Assembly (NCBI GenBank): GCA_002699125.1
Contig: PABI01000030.1
Location: 85,938-149,937 of the forward strand
Source: Anaerolineaceae bacterium
GTDB taxonomy: Bacteria > Chloroflexota > Anaerolineae > Promineifilales > Promineifilaceae
Length of the DNA stretch: 64,000 bases
Direction of reading: 5' to 3'
Below, one piece after another: positions 1 through 7,397 of the stretch. Each line of letters begins with the position of its first letter. The stretch's first letter is position 1. A model generated the notes under the pieces. It made no database searches. It had not been told where the DNA came from and saw only the letters and a list, made by a program, of their open reading frames with translations. Both the position numbers and the translations under genes were made by a program.

Positions 1-480
1 GGCAATTAGTTCATCGGGCGTGCCGGTTAAGCCAATAAATGATTCATCAAAATGGGCCAGATATTCTTCCAGTACTTCAGGGGTATCTCGTTCCGGATCA
101 ACCGTGATCATCAAAACCTGTACGTCTTCACGCCGGTCGCCCAGGATGTCCATCGCGTCGCGCAGTTCCACCATCGTCGCCGGGCACACGTCTGGGCAGA
201 AGGTGTAGCCAAAGTAGAGCATCACTACTTTGCCGCGAAAATCGACCAGGCTAATGGCCTGCTCGTCAGGGCCGGTGAGCGTAAAGTTGGTGACTGGCTG
301 GGTGGATTGAATCTCCATGCCGTGCCATTCTGTGGGACCGAGGAACGGCCGTATCAACAAAAAGAGCGCGCCTAACCCAACACCAATCCCCAATCCCAGC
401 AGCGCCAGCCGGAACAATCGGCTTTTCCAAAAAGGTTCGGCCTGTTCATGCTCGTTTGGCACGTCCGTAAAATGACTCAT
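1..480 (-). CDS. SCO1/SenC-family protein, 3' end outside window
   Basis: Membrane-anchored thioredoxin-fold protein of the SCO1/SenC family, which delivers copper to the CuA centre of cytochrome c oxidase or acts as a thiol-disulfide reductase on the outer face of the membrane. Reading the minus strand from the ATG at 480 gives a short polar N-terminus, a membrane segment (about residues 21-42), then a TGPD/DFRGK stretch and the FCPDVCP motif (CxxxC, copper-binding), followed by a TVDPERDTPE motif typical of the family. The C-terminus, including the conserved His, lies beyond position 1. Nine bases separate it from the upstream Sco gene, so the two are co-transcribed. Family is confident; the exact substrate is unknown. 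Confidence 0.9.
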   Translation of the reverse strand, partial: MSHFTDVPNEHEQAEPFWKSRLFRLALLGLGIGVGLGALFLLIRPFLGPTEWHGMEIQSTQPVTNFTLTGPDEQAISLVDFRGKVVMLYFGYTFCPDVCPATMVELRDAMDILGDRREDVQVLMITVDPERDTPEVLEEYLAHFDESFIGLTGTPDELIA

Positions 481-489
481 TTTGTTACC

Positions 490-1197
490 TCAACGTGGAT
501 AGCAAGAAAAAAGATGGGCGGCTTCGTAGGCAAAGCGGTAAAGGCCTTCGCTGTGGTCAACTTCTGCCGACAGCAGGCCCATATCCCGCAAAATAATGTC
601 GATGTCTGGCGAATCGGTCAGATATTCAGCCCGAATGACGCCACTGCCATCTACCAGAAAAAATGCGGGGTCCAGCTTGAAACGGCCGTCTTCCTGCGCC
701 TTGTAATACACACTAAACCCGCCACCAATCACCGACTTCAGCTGCGGCGCGCCACCCGTCACCAGATGCCACACGGTCGGGTCTGCCCCCATCTCGTCAG
801 CAAACGACAACAGCCGCTCCGGGCTGTCATTGTCAGGATCGATAGAAAAAGTCACCAATTGCAGCGGCACAGACGATTGCACTTCCGACAGCCGTTTTTG
901 CACTTCGGCCATTACCGGGCTGGTTTGGGGGCAAGGATCCGCGCAACCGGTGTACGTGAAGCTGTAAAGCGTAATTTGGCCACGCAATTCTTCACTGCTA
1001 AATCGTTCACCCGTCTGATCCGTTAAATAAAAGCCAGGGGCCAGCGTAATGCGCGGCAGTACCAATATAGGGCGCGCGGTGGAAAACCAGATAACACCGG
1101 CAGCAATTAAGCCAAACAGCCCAAAAAACAGTCGCCAAATCAGCATGCCAGAAGATTTTGGCGCGTGGCTGGGTTTGGTCGCTGCGGCCGACATCAT
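490..1197 (-). CDS. SCO1/SenC-family protein
   Basis: Second SCO-like protein of the operon, 235 aa. It has an N-terminal membrane anchor (about residues 18-38) and a thioredoxin-like domain with the metal-binding motif GCADPCPQ (CxxxCP), then FSIDPDNDSPE, the family signature after the second strand. The usual C-terminal His is not obvious at the expected place, although several His residues lie near the end. The start overlaps the stop of the Rrf2 gene by 4 bases (ATGA), indicating translational coupling. Paired Sco genes often serve cytochrome oxidase assembly; here no oxidase gene is visible, so that role is inferred. Its sequence differs clearly from the downstream paralogue. Confidence 0.9.
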   Translation of the reverse strand: MMSAAATKPSHAPKSSGMLIWRLFFGLFGLIAAGVIWFSTARPILVLPRITLAPGFYLTDQTGERFSSEELRGQITLYSFTYTGCADPCPQTSPVMAEVQKRLSEVQSSVPLQLVTFSIDPDNDSPERLLSFADEMGADPTVWHLVTGGAPQLKSVIGGGFSVYYKAQEDGRFKLDPAFFLVDGSGVIRAEYLTDSPDIDIILRDMGLLSAEVDHSEGLYRFAYEAAHLFSCYPR

Positions 1198-1706
1198 GAC
1201 GAAGGCTCCTGTTCAGAACTGTTTTTGCCGGGCTTTTCGGCCGCGTATAAATACGGAAAATCGACGAGTGCTCCGCCACGCGGTTGTTTTTGCAACCTTT
1301 TGGCTTCGCTGGTCAGGGCGTCTAGAGTGGTGTTTTCCAATTCGGCCACCAACATCATTTGCAAACGGCCCCAAACCTCGTGGCCAGGGCAAAAGCGATC
1401 ACGATTGCACTCTTGCGGGCGAATCAAACAAATGTTCAGGCAAACGGGGCCTTCGATTGCTTCAACGATGTGCAGCAAATTGATCTCGGCAACATCACGC
1501 TGCAAAGCGAGGCCGCCACTTGGACCAGTTTGGGTATGGATGAGATTGGCGCGCACGAGGTCGGCCGTAATTTTGTGCAAGAAAGCTTTGGGAACGGCCG
1601 TACGGGCCGAAACCCGGCGGGCCGAAAGGAATGCACCAGGGGATTGCATTCCCAGTTCAATCATAATTCTTACTGCGTAATCAACACGTCGGCTAATCTG
1701 AAACAT
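1194..1706 (-). CDS. Rrf2-family transcriptional regulator
   Basis: Winged-helix Rrf2 regulator, about 170 aa from the ATG at 1706 (MFQISRRVDYAVR, the usual family N-terminus). The frame stays open upstream to 1805, but those extra residues do not look like the family. The domain runs DYAVR..., a recognition helix region, PSGGLALQRD, and a cysteine cluster (C-LNI-C-LIRPQE-C-NRDRF-C) matching the Fe-S ligand region of NsrR/IscR-type members, so an iron-sulfur sensor of NO or redox is likely. It is first gene of the minus-strand operon with two Sco genes, 4 bases overlapping the next. A CRP/FNR-like palindrome lies 70 bp upstream. Confidence 0.9.
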   Translation of the reverse strand: MFQISRRVDYAVRIMIELGMQSPGAFLSARRVSARTAVPKAFLHKITADLVRANLIHTQTGPSGGLALQRDVAEINLLHIVEAIEGPVCLNICLIRPQECNRDRFCPGHEVWGRLQMMLVAELENTTLDALTSEAKRLQKQPRGGALVDFPYLYAAEKPGKNSSEQEPSS

Positions 1707-1774
1707 GGATATTGTTGACCTATATACTCCACATTCTGTTTGCCTGAATTTACCCGACATGCCAAGCAGGCCAT

Positions 1775-1790
1775 AGTGACATTTGTCACA
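1775..1790. promoter_or_regulatory. CRP/FNR-type operator candidate
   Basis: AGTGA-N6-TCACA differs at one position from the CRP consensus TGTGA-N6-TCACA, and its core GTGACA-TT-TGTCAC is a perfect dyad. It lies about 70 bp upstream of the Rrf2 start, and a second half-site TTGTGAC follows at 1797. It probably controls the Rrf2-Sco operon; no CRP-family gene is in the window. Confidence 0.5.
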
Positions 1791-1843
1791 AGGTTTTTGT
1801 GACAATCGGCATTCACAGATGTTCCTATGCCGCTAAATAAAAA

Positions 1844-1867
1844 CCTCCATATCAAAAGATATGGAGG
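1844..1867 (-). terminator. Rho-independent terminator after dodecin gene
   Basis: A perfect 10-bp stem (CCTCCATATC / GATATGGAGG) with a 4-base loop. On the minus strand it is followed by TTTTTATTT. It ends the dodecin transcript 71 bases after its stop. Confidence 0.85.
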
Positions 1868-1938
1868 CCAATTTCAGTTATGTATGTCTGGTTTGTATAC
1901 CAGACCGCAGCTAATCAGATCAGTTGTTGTCCATCAGA

Positions 1939-2151
1939 TCAGCCGTCAAATTTGAACGATACTTTGACTTTGGCTCGATAATTAATAATCTGGCCATTTT
2001 CTATTTGCATGTCCAGCTCAACAACTTCGGCAATGCGCAAATCCCGTAATGTTTGGGCCGCTCTTTCGACGGCCGTTGCTGCTGCCTTTTCCCATGATTC
2101 TGTGCTGGTACCCACAAGTTCCACAACCTTATAGACACTTTCGGACATCAT
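1939..2151 (-). CDS. Dodecin family protein
   Basis: 70-aa dodecin: a small beta-alpha-beta-beta protein that forms hollow dodecamers storing flavin (FMN/riboflavin) or CoA. The sequence shows the family pattern VYKVVELVGTSTESWEKAA, a central helix and the strands VVELDMQIENG and YRAKVKVSFKF. Length is the family norm. Two ATG codons sit in tandem; the GGAGG lies 3 bases before the first and 6 before the second, so the second (2148) may be used. It is a single-gene transcript with its own terminator. Dodecin would buffer flavins, but no link to the flavin-related cluster 28 kb away is shown. Confidence 0.93.
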   Translation of the reverse strand: MMSESVYKVVELVGTSTESWEKAAATAVERAAQTLRDLRIAEVVELDMQIENGQIINYRAKVKVSFKFDG

Positions 2152-2308
2152 TTACCTCCAAGTGTGGAGCGAGAAGCGGTAAACGGCCGTTCTCCATCTC
2201 CACGCATATCAGACCTGTACGGACTGAATTTCTCCTTGAACTGTACCATACACCAAAATCAATGCTTTCCGCAATCCTTACAAACGCACACCCAAGCCCA
2301 AAACAAAA

Positions 2309-2334
2309 AACTCCATACCGTAAGATATGGAGTT
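2309..2334 (-). terminator. Terminator beyond the tRNA-Arg remnant
   Basis: Inverted repeat AACTCCATA / TATGGAGTT followed on the minus strand by TTTTTTG. It sits where a terminator for a minus-strand tRNA gene would be and is now downstream of only the 3' half of that tRNA. Confidence 0.65.
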
Positions 2335-2361
2335 CATTCTGGGTGTTACCCCTACTGCTAG

Positions 2362-2403
2362 TACGCCCTGAGAGACTCGAACTCCCGACCTTCTGGTTCG
2401 TAG
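2362..2403 (-). other. 3' half of tRNA-Arg(ACG): attachment-site remnant
   Basis: Read on the minus strand, this begins with the anticodon loop CTACGAA (anticodon ACG), continues AACCAGAAGG, then a T-arm with GGGAG-TTCGAGT-CTCTC and the acceptor strand AGGGCGT. The sequence before the anticodon does not form the D-arm or 5' acceptor strand, so only the 3' half is present. A tyrosine integrase gene begins 140 bp away. This is the classic footprint of integration into a tRNA 3' end; the reconstituted tRNA should lie at the far end of the element. I do not see a second copy in the window. Confidence 0.75.
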
Positions 2404-2543
2404 AAAGATCAGGGAGGGTGCGTTTAAACTGAATATGCCCTATTTAAGGGCATTTAAAGGGATTTTAAGTATATTTTGGGGGTGGATTTAAATAATTTTT
2501 TCCATTATTTCCATTAATTTCACGCAAACTGCTACCCTAACTG

Positions 2544-3647
2544 CTACCCTTCAGCAAAAATCGTGTTTATCTTTTCTGCCGCTTCCTGTTTAATTCCAGG
2601 AATCACATGGCTGTAAGTATCTAATGTTTGCGTAATGGAGGAATGACCAAGCATCTCCTGAACAACTTTCGGATGAACGCCACCATCAACTGAAAGCATC
2701 AAAGTTGCAAATGTGTGTCGGAGATCATGAAATCGAATTCTCGGCAAGTTCGCTTGGTCTATTGCTTTATAAAAGTGCCTTAGCAGATTTCTGGGTGAAA
2801 TCGGAGTCCCAACGGAAGTCGTAAATATAAAACCTTCAGTTTGTTTGGTTTTATTTTGATGTTCCTTGAGCGCATCTAGCGTTATTGGTGGCAAGGTCAA
2901 TTTGCGCCGGGAGCCACTTGTTTTAGGGGTACCAACAACCGTTTTTCCAGACACTTCTTGAATGGTTTTCTGGATGCTAATTGCATTCTCGGTGAAAGAA
3001 AGATTTTTCCACTCCAAGCCCAAGATTTCACCTCGGCGCGCCCCCGTCGTTAAGGCAATCAGATAAATTGGGTAATATGAATGCTCTTTCACAGTATCCA
3101 GGAAAATCTTAGCCTGATCTGCACTCCATACAACAGGAACCTTTTTCTCAATTCGTGGAGGGGTTACGCCATCACAAGGATTTCGATAAATCAGTTCCCA
3201 ACTCACAGCTTGGTTCAAAGCCCGCCGTAAAACAGAATGGATATGGTGAACAGTCTTGCTGGACAGCCCGGAGTTGAGTTTCTCAGAATACAGTGCCTGG
3301 ATATGGTGAGATTTTAAAGAAGCTAATTTCTTCTTTCCAATTTCAGGCTTGATGTGTTTATTGATCAGCCAGGTATACGAAGAAGCAGTTTTCGGTTTCA
3401 AAGTATGTTGGACAACATCCTGGAGAAATTGGTCTAGGTACGAGGCAAGCGTAACGTTTTCATTAATGGGTAGCCGTCCCTCTTGAAGATTTTTCCGTTG
3501 TTCAAGCAACCATTCTTGCACGACTTTTTTGGATTTATTGCGCTTCCTCTTTCTTCTTCCATCAGGTAACGTGATTTCAGCGCACCATCTTTCCTTTGAC
3601 TTGTCCCAAAAAATACTTCCCTCGTTATTCCCTCTTCGCTTTGCCAC
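2544..3647 (-). CDS. int: Tyrosine recombinase / integrase
   Basis: 367-aa site-specific recombinase. Residues 1-60 form an AP2-like arm-binding domain (EGSIFWDKSKERWCAEI) with a basic stretch. Residues 65-165 are the SAM-like core-binding domain, and 170-365 the catalytic domain. Catalytic residues are visible: Arg204 (TGARRGE), Lys242 (TPKTSGSRR), His307-x-x-Arg310 (HDLRH), His335 (LGHSSI) and nucleophile Tyr345 (DTYSHV). Gene ends about 140 bp from the tRNA-Arg fragment, as expected for the integrase of an element using that tRNA. It is divergent from the partition operon, sharing a 200-bp intergenic region. The enzyme appears intact. Confidence 0.95.
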   Translation of the reverse strand: MAKRRGNNEGSIFWDKSKERWCAEITLPDGRRKRKRNKSKKVVQEWLLEQRKNLQEGRLPINENVTLASYLDQFLQDVVQHTLKPKTASSYTWLINKHIKPEIGKKKLASLKSHHIQALYSEKLNSGLSSKTVHHIHSVLRRALNQAVSWELIYRNPCDGVTPPRIEKKVPVVWSADQAKIFLDTVKEHSYYPIYLIALTTGARRGEILGLEWKNLSFTENAISIQKTIQEVSGKTVVGTPKTSGSRRKLTLPPITLDALKEHQNKTKQTEGFIFTTSVGTPISPRNLLRHFYKAIDQANLPRIRFHDLRHTFATLMLSVDGGVHPKVVQEMLGHSSITQTLDTYSHVIPGIKQEAAEKINTIFAEG

Positions 3648-3784
3648 AACATTTTTCCTTTACTAATTTCAAACTCGGTCGGCTATTTGGAGGATGGCAT
3701 CGCTTGTAAAACATCTGTTCTTATTTTACCACAATCCCCTATTTTTGACCCGTTAATTTTGATTTCTTAGCCTTAATCTGATGA

Positions 3785-3843
3785 TTGACAATCGCACAAG
3801 AAATATGTTTATACTGGTAAACGTGTCCCTGATTAGTACCAGT
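3785..3843 (+). promoter_or_regulatory. Promoter and operator of the partition operon
   Basis: TTGACA (3785-3790), a 17-bp spacer and TTTATA (3808-3813) form a sigma-70-like promoter. An inverted repeat ACTGGTA (3813-3819) / TACCAGT (3837-3843) starts at the -10 and ends just before the RHH gene. Its arms start 24 bp apart, the same period as the iterons downstream. Autorepression by the RHH protein is the likely role. Confidence 0.55.
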
Positions 3844-3844
3844 T

Positions 3845-4015
3845 ATGACCCATAATAATAACGACAATTACAAAAACGAAGAGTTGATCAAGTTCAAAGC
3901 CCCCAAGGAATTAAAGAATCAACTGCAACTTCTGGCTCAACAGAGGAATATATCCCTCTCATCCCTACTTCGACTTATCTCGACTGAATACGTGAAACGA
4001 AATAAACAGTCATGA
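3845..4015 (+). CDS. Small ribbon-helix-helix protein upstream of ParA
   Basis: 56-aa protein starting MTHNNNDNYKNEELIKFK. After a polar N-terminus it shows a short strand (LIKFKAP) followed by two helices (KELKNQLQLLAQQRNISLSSLLRLISTEYVK is the helix region, residues 21-51), the size and pattern of a CopG/MetJ-type ribbon-helix-helix fold. Its stop overlaps the ParA start by 4 bases (ATGA), so the proteins are made together. In type Ib partition systems small RHH proteins bind the centromere and repress the operon; here it may be the repressor, the centromere binder, or both. No other function is suggested by the sequence. Confidence 0.75.
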   Translation: MTHNNNDNYKNEELIKFKAPKELKNQLQLLAQQRNISLSSLLRLISTEYVKRNKQS

Positions 4016-4773
4016 TTATCTCGGTTGCCAATCAAAAAGGAGGAGTTGCCAAAAGTACCACAGCGATAAACTTGGCGGCTGGATTGTCGCTTGAAGGATA
4101 CAAAGTGCTGCTTATTGATACAGACCCACAAGCCAATACCACACGGGTCTTTATCCATTCTGATGTTGAACTTGAGGCGGATAAGTCCCTATACAATGCC
4201 ATCATCAAATTCTCTCCCCTTTCCCCTATTATTCAGGAGACCAAAACGGATAATCTACATGTAGTCCCCTCACACATTCGTTTGTCAAGTGTCGATTTAG
4301 AGTTAGCCCAGGCATTTGATAACCGGAGCGAACGCTTAAAGAAAGCGTTGAGCAAAGTACGCGACCGATATGATTATGTGATTATTGATAATCCCCCATC
4401 ATTGGGGTTACTGACGATCAACTCGTTTGTGGCCAGTGAGAAGCTCATTATTCCTGTCTCCACTGGCTTCTTTGCTCTAACCGGTTTGGTACAGCTTCAG
4501 GAAACCATCGATATGGTGAAACAAACCCAACTCAATCCTGAGCTTGAAATCATGGGCGTGTTGTGTACCTTTTCAGATCGCACCAACGTTTCCAGAGATG
4601 TGGAAGATCAACTGCGAGAATATTTTGGAGATCAGGTCTTTACAACAACCATCCCCAAGAATGTGAGCCTGGAAGAAGCCCACTCAAATTACACACACAT
4701 TTTTGACTATGCGCCCAATAGTTCAGGTGCCAAAGCATACAAAGCGTTTATCAAAGAAGTTCTAACCAAATGA
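4012..4773 (+). CDS. parA: ParA-family partition ATPase
   Basis: 253-aa ParA/Soj ATPase that moves DNA cargo by cycling on the nucleoid. The deviant Walker A motif KGGVAKST is at residues 9-16 with signature Lys9 and Lys14. The LIDTDPQANTT switch follows near residue 36, and VIIDNPPSLG is the Walker B-like motif. There is no N-terminal HTH, so regulation must come from a separate protein, as in type Ib systems. It overlaps its neighbours by 4 bases on both sides. A stand-alone partition operon supports a plasmid-like or integrative-conjugative lifestyle for this region. Confidence 0.94.
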   Translation: MIISVANQKGGVAKSTTAINLAAGLSLEGYKVLLIDTDPQANTTRVFIHSDVELEADKSLYNAIIKFSPLSPIIQETKTDNLHVVPSHIRLSSVDLELAQAFDNRSERLKKALSKVRDRYDYVIIDNPPSLGLLTINSFVASEKLIIPVSTGFFALTGLVQLQETIDMVKQTQLNPELEIMGVLCTFSDRTNVSRDVEDQLREYFGDQVFTTTIPKNVSLEEAHSNYTHIFDYAPNSSGAKAYKAFIKEVLTK

Positions 4774-5225
4774 CAAAAAAATCTGGCCTGGCCAATAATC
4801 CATTATTCCTCAAGTCACAACCCCAGCCAGCTAAAGCTGGGGCCACTTCCCCATCGAAAAATCCCTCCTTGAAAAAAAAGAAGCCACAAATTCAGAACGA
4901 GACAGACCCTGCCAGTACGGTATCACGACACCATGACACCAAGCAACCAAGCAACCATGACACCACGGTATCACGGTATCATGACACCATTATCGAATTA
5001 TTGAGAAAAGCGGTGAAGGTTATCGGGAAGGAAGCTGCTACCCATCGTTTCACTGTTGAGGAAAAAAAGGCGATCAGGAAAATCGTCTTCACTTACGAAG
5101 ACCAGGGAATCCTCACGAGTGAAAACGAAATCACCAGGATTGCCGTTAATTATCTCATTGAAGATTACAAACAGAACGGCAAATCAAGCCTGTTGGATAG
5201 AGTCTTAAAAGCCCTGAATACATGA
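4770..5225 (+). CDS. Putative centromere-binding partner of ParA
   Basis: 151-aa protein in the ParB position; I do not recognise its family. The N-terminal half is Lys/Pro/Ser-rich and disordered. Residues about 49-73 consist of three 8-residue repeats ending in DT (TVSRHHDT, KQPSNHDT, TVSRYHDT). These are encoded by 24-bp DNA repeats, so the DNA here may itself be the binding site. The C-terminal 75 residues are predicted helical (IIELLRKAVKVIGKEAA..., LDRVLKALNT) and could be a dimerisation or DNA-binding domain. Start overlaps the parA stop by 4 bases. Role inferred from context only. Confidence 0.7.
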   Translation: MTKKSGLANNPLFLKSQPQPAKAGATSPSKNPSLKKKKPQIQNETDPASTVSRHHDTKQPSNHDTTVSRYHDTIIELLRKAVKVIGKEAATHRFTVEEKKAIRKIVFTYEDQGILTSENEITRIAVNYLIEDYKQNGKSSLLDRVLKALNT

Positions 5226-5280
5226 CACCATGCAACCACGACACCACGGTGTCATGGTATCAACCAAGCAACCACGGTGC
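4917..5280. repeat. 24-bp iterons in and after the ParA partner gene
   Basis: ATGACACC occurs at 4933, 4957 and 4981, exactly 24 bp apart, interleaved with ACGGTATC and CAACCAAG units. A second cluster lies at 5221-5280, just after the stop codon, with ATGACACC (5222), ACGACACC (5238) and the dyad GACACC-AC-GGTGTC. The arrangement looks like a parS-type centromere or replication iterons straddling the gene end. Confidence 0.7.
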
Positions 5281-6466
5281 ATTTTACCCCTTGATTTCGC
5301 CCTAATCTTCATGTCATAAAACAAGTGCCAATTTCATTGGCAGGAGTCCCACCGCAGCGGGTTAAAGCTGCGGCCGACCTTTCACACAGTGACAACCCAT
5401 ACAGGCTCAACGGTTGTTCAGCATCTAAGCTGAACTAAGGAGGATGAAACCTCTGGAAGACACCTCAAGCGGAATTGGTGCTTTGTAGCCGAAAGAATTT
5501 TTTAAAAATCGGTGCGAAGCACCGCTTAGGAAAGTCTGGCGGGGAAGAGCTGGAGAAGGGAGGAGTTAAATAGTATGGCTGGCAAGGGCGAAGCCCTTAT
5601 AGGGTGAAGGCTGCTTGTGGGGAAAACGGCCGCACCCCGAAATCGAATCAGGGTGCGAGCCTAAATAGTATGCGGCTTTTGGGCAAAGCCTTAGCCTATT
5701 TTGAACGCTCGACAGACTAGCGTCAAGAAGCATATGAACCGAGTAATGAATCACATCGTTTCAAATTTGTACTCAGCATTTGTGGCCAATCTGAGTAACA
5801 AATCGGATACCCTCATGCTATTCGGTATCTTTCACAAACCCTCGGCATCGAACCTCGGCTTTGTGTCTGGAATACTGCCTTGCCTCGGGGAGTCCTCGTC
5901 TCGCCCTCTTTTTCCCGTTCCTTCGGCGGGAACAGAGACCTCAACGACAACCCCCGCTCGGACAAGCCAGCGATGTCAGCCTTTGCTGCTGCCGCTGTTT
6001 TCACAGCGTCAGGCAAAGCCCGACTGCCTCGGCTCCGCCCACATCATTTTTTTCGCTTCGCTTTGAAAAATGTGTGGGTGCCCTGGCCCATTACACGAGG
6101 CTGCGCCACTGTTTATGAGCGGCGGCGGCACGCTGCGCCCACCGATGTTGACACATCGGCGACCTGGCTACAGCCGAGGCAGTCGGCCTACGGCCGACAT
6201 CGTGCGGGGCTGACGTTTCCAGTCCTTTGTCAGCCCCTCCGGAAGCGGAAGCCAAGCTCCGCTTGGCTAATTTTCTTAGGCTCATGAACCACAATTAATT
6301 TGTGTTAGGGTAAGGGTTCCGAGGTGCTACAAACGCTCTTTGGCATTGTTAATATCCATATCTTGATATTGAATTGGTATTTGGTTAGGTCGAATGAGAG
6401 GAAGTGCGTATTTGGAGTATAATCAATTAAAAAATTGACTGTGTCTGGAATATCAGAGGATAAAAG
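5281..6466. other. Hairpin-rich non-coding block
   Basis: No convincing gene in about 1.2 kb. The first part (5340-5730) contains many compact hairpins and is listed separately as a candidate RNA. The second part (5810-6290) is GC-rich with nested inverted repeats: GATACC/GGTATC at 5807-5831, CCCACA/TGTGGG flanking CATTTTT/AAAAATG at about 6036-6081, and GGCTGAC/GTCAGCC at about 6209-6236. The last 165 bp is AT-rich upstream sequence of the next gene. Position next to the partition operon makes an origin or transfer region plausible. Confidence 0.5.
5384..5725 (+). ncRNA. Candidate structured RNA
   Basis: A run of small stable hairpins: GTTCAGC/GCTGAAC, GAGG-ATGAAA-CCTC, GGTGC-GAA-GCACC, AGGGC-GAA-GCCCT, GCACCC/GGGTGC and GGCTTTTGGGCAAAGCC. 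The tight GAA loops and absence of an ORF suggest a folded RNA. Strand is guessed. The style recalls large bacterial ornate or HEARO/OMEGA-type RNAs, but no IscB-like gene is next to it and I cannot run a covariance search. Confidence 0.35.
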
Positions 6467-7303
6467 ATGCAAGAGTTAATTGATTTTCTTCAACAAAACG
6501 ATACGCTTTTTGCTGCTGTCATCACTTTAGTAGTTACTGGATTAATCGGTATCTTGGGGAAGTTGGTTGAATTTGGTAGATATGTCTACGAGAGCCGTCA
6601 GCAAAACAAGATTCGTCGAGAAGAAAGGGCAGCTGTTGAGAAGGATAATGTTCTTAAAATTTATATCGGTTGTGTGCATTATCTGTCGCTTCTAGCTGTA
6701 CAGTATGATGAGAACCAATTAGAGAATAAAAAAACGGAGAATTTGCAAAAAGCTCAAGAATACCTAGCTAAACTATCACTTCATCTTGTCAGCAGTGGAA
6801 AAATGACAGATGTTTTTTCTGCGAGACTTCACGACTTTATTAGGGGTCCATTTAATACAACAACTACTTTTTCATTGCGAGACGTCGTGATTAAGTTGGC
6901 AGCAAATGAGCAAATATTTCTTCCAGATTTAGTTAATGAAGATTTGGAGTTGGAATTTGAGAAAAAACAACCCTTAGAACTGAAAATTCGATTGGATAAG
7001 AATTTTATGAAGGCGCAATTTGAGAAGGGTGTGTCTTTGAAGGCAAATCACACGATACCATATTCATTATCGCAATTATCAGAAAGTCAAAGGAGGAGGG
7101 TTTGGGAAATCTTTGATGACGAACCACCTATCCAGATGGAATTAAAACTCCCAATTTTAAGGAATGGGAATATTGTTCCTGGCGGAAATGTATGGATGGC
7201 AAGTATTGATCCAACGGCTCATCAAATTGAAGAAATTTTCTTAGCTTGGGAAAAAGAGGTTGAAATGCGTGAAAAGGACTTTAATCTACAAATGGAGAAG
7301 TAA
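6467..7303 (+). CDS. Membrane-anchored protein of unknown function
   Basis: 278 aa. Residues 14-36 form one membrane helix (FAAVITLVVTGLIGILGKLVEF), after which a basic patch (RQQNKIRREERAA) marks the cytoplasmic side. The rest is soluble and mixed helix/strand with no motif I recognise. The start has a GAGG box 7 bases upstream. Gene is AT-rich compared with its surroundings and stands alone, convergent with the next minus-strand gene. Such N-anchored proteins are common mobile-element cargo, but no function can be given. Confidence 0.75.
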   Translation: MQELIDFLQQNDTLFAAVITLVVTGLIGILGKLVEFGRYVYESRQQNKIRREERAAVEKDNVLKIYIGCVHYLSLLAVQYDENQLENKKTENLQKAQEYLAKLSLHLVSSGKMTDVFSARLHDFIRGPFNTTTTFSLRDVVIKLAANEQIFLPDLVNEDLELEFEKKQPLELKIRLDKNFMKAQFEKGVSLKANHTIPYSLSQLSESQRRRVWEIFDDEPPIQMELKLPILRNGNIVPGGNVWMASIDPTAHQIEEIFLAWEKEVEMREKDFNLQMEK

Positions 7304-7397
7304 TCCTCTGTGGTCGTGTGTGGAGTCTAGTAAAAAGTACTGTTATCCTTCGCCAGGGGCTACGACTTCTCCTTTGAGGCGTATGCTGGATTCTTTG

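Noticed and set aside
448..1026. 192-aa plus-strand frame over the Sco genes
   Set aside because: Shadow of the SCO1/SenC gene on the minus strand, with unusual His/Arg-rich composition.
4917..5280. Iterons considered as a CRISPR array
   Set aside because: Repeat period is 24 bp with no unique spacers, and part of it is in-frame coding sequence; no cas genes nearby.
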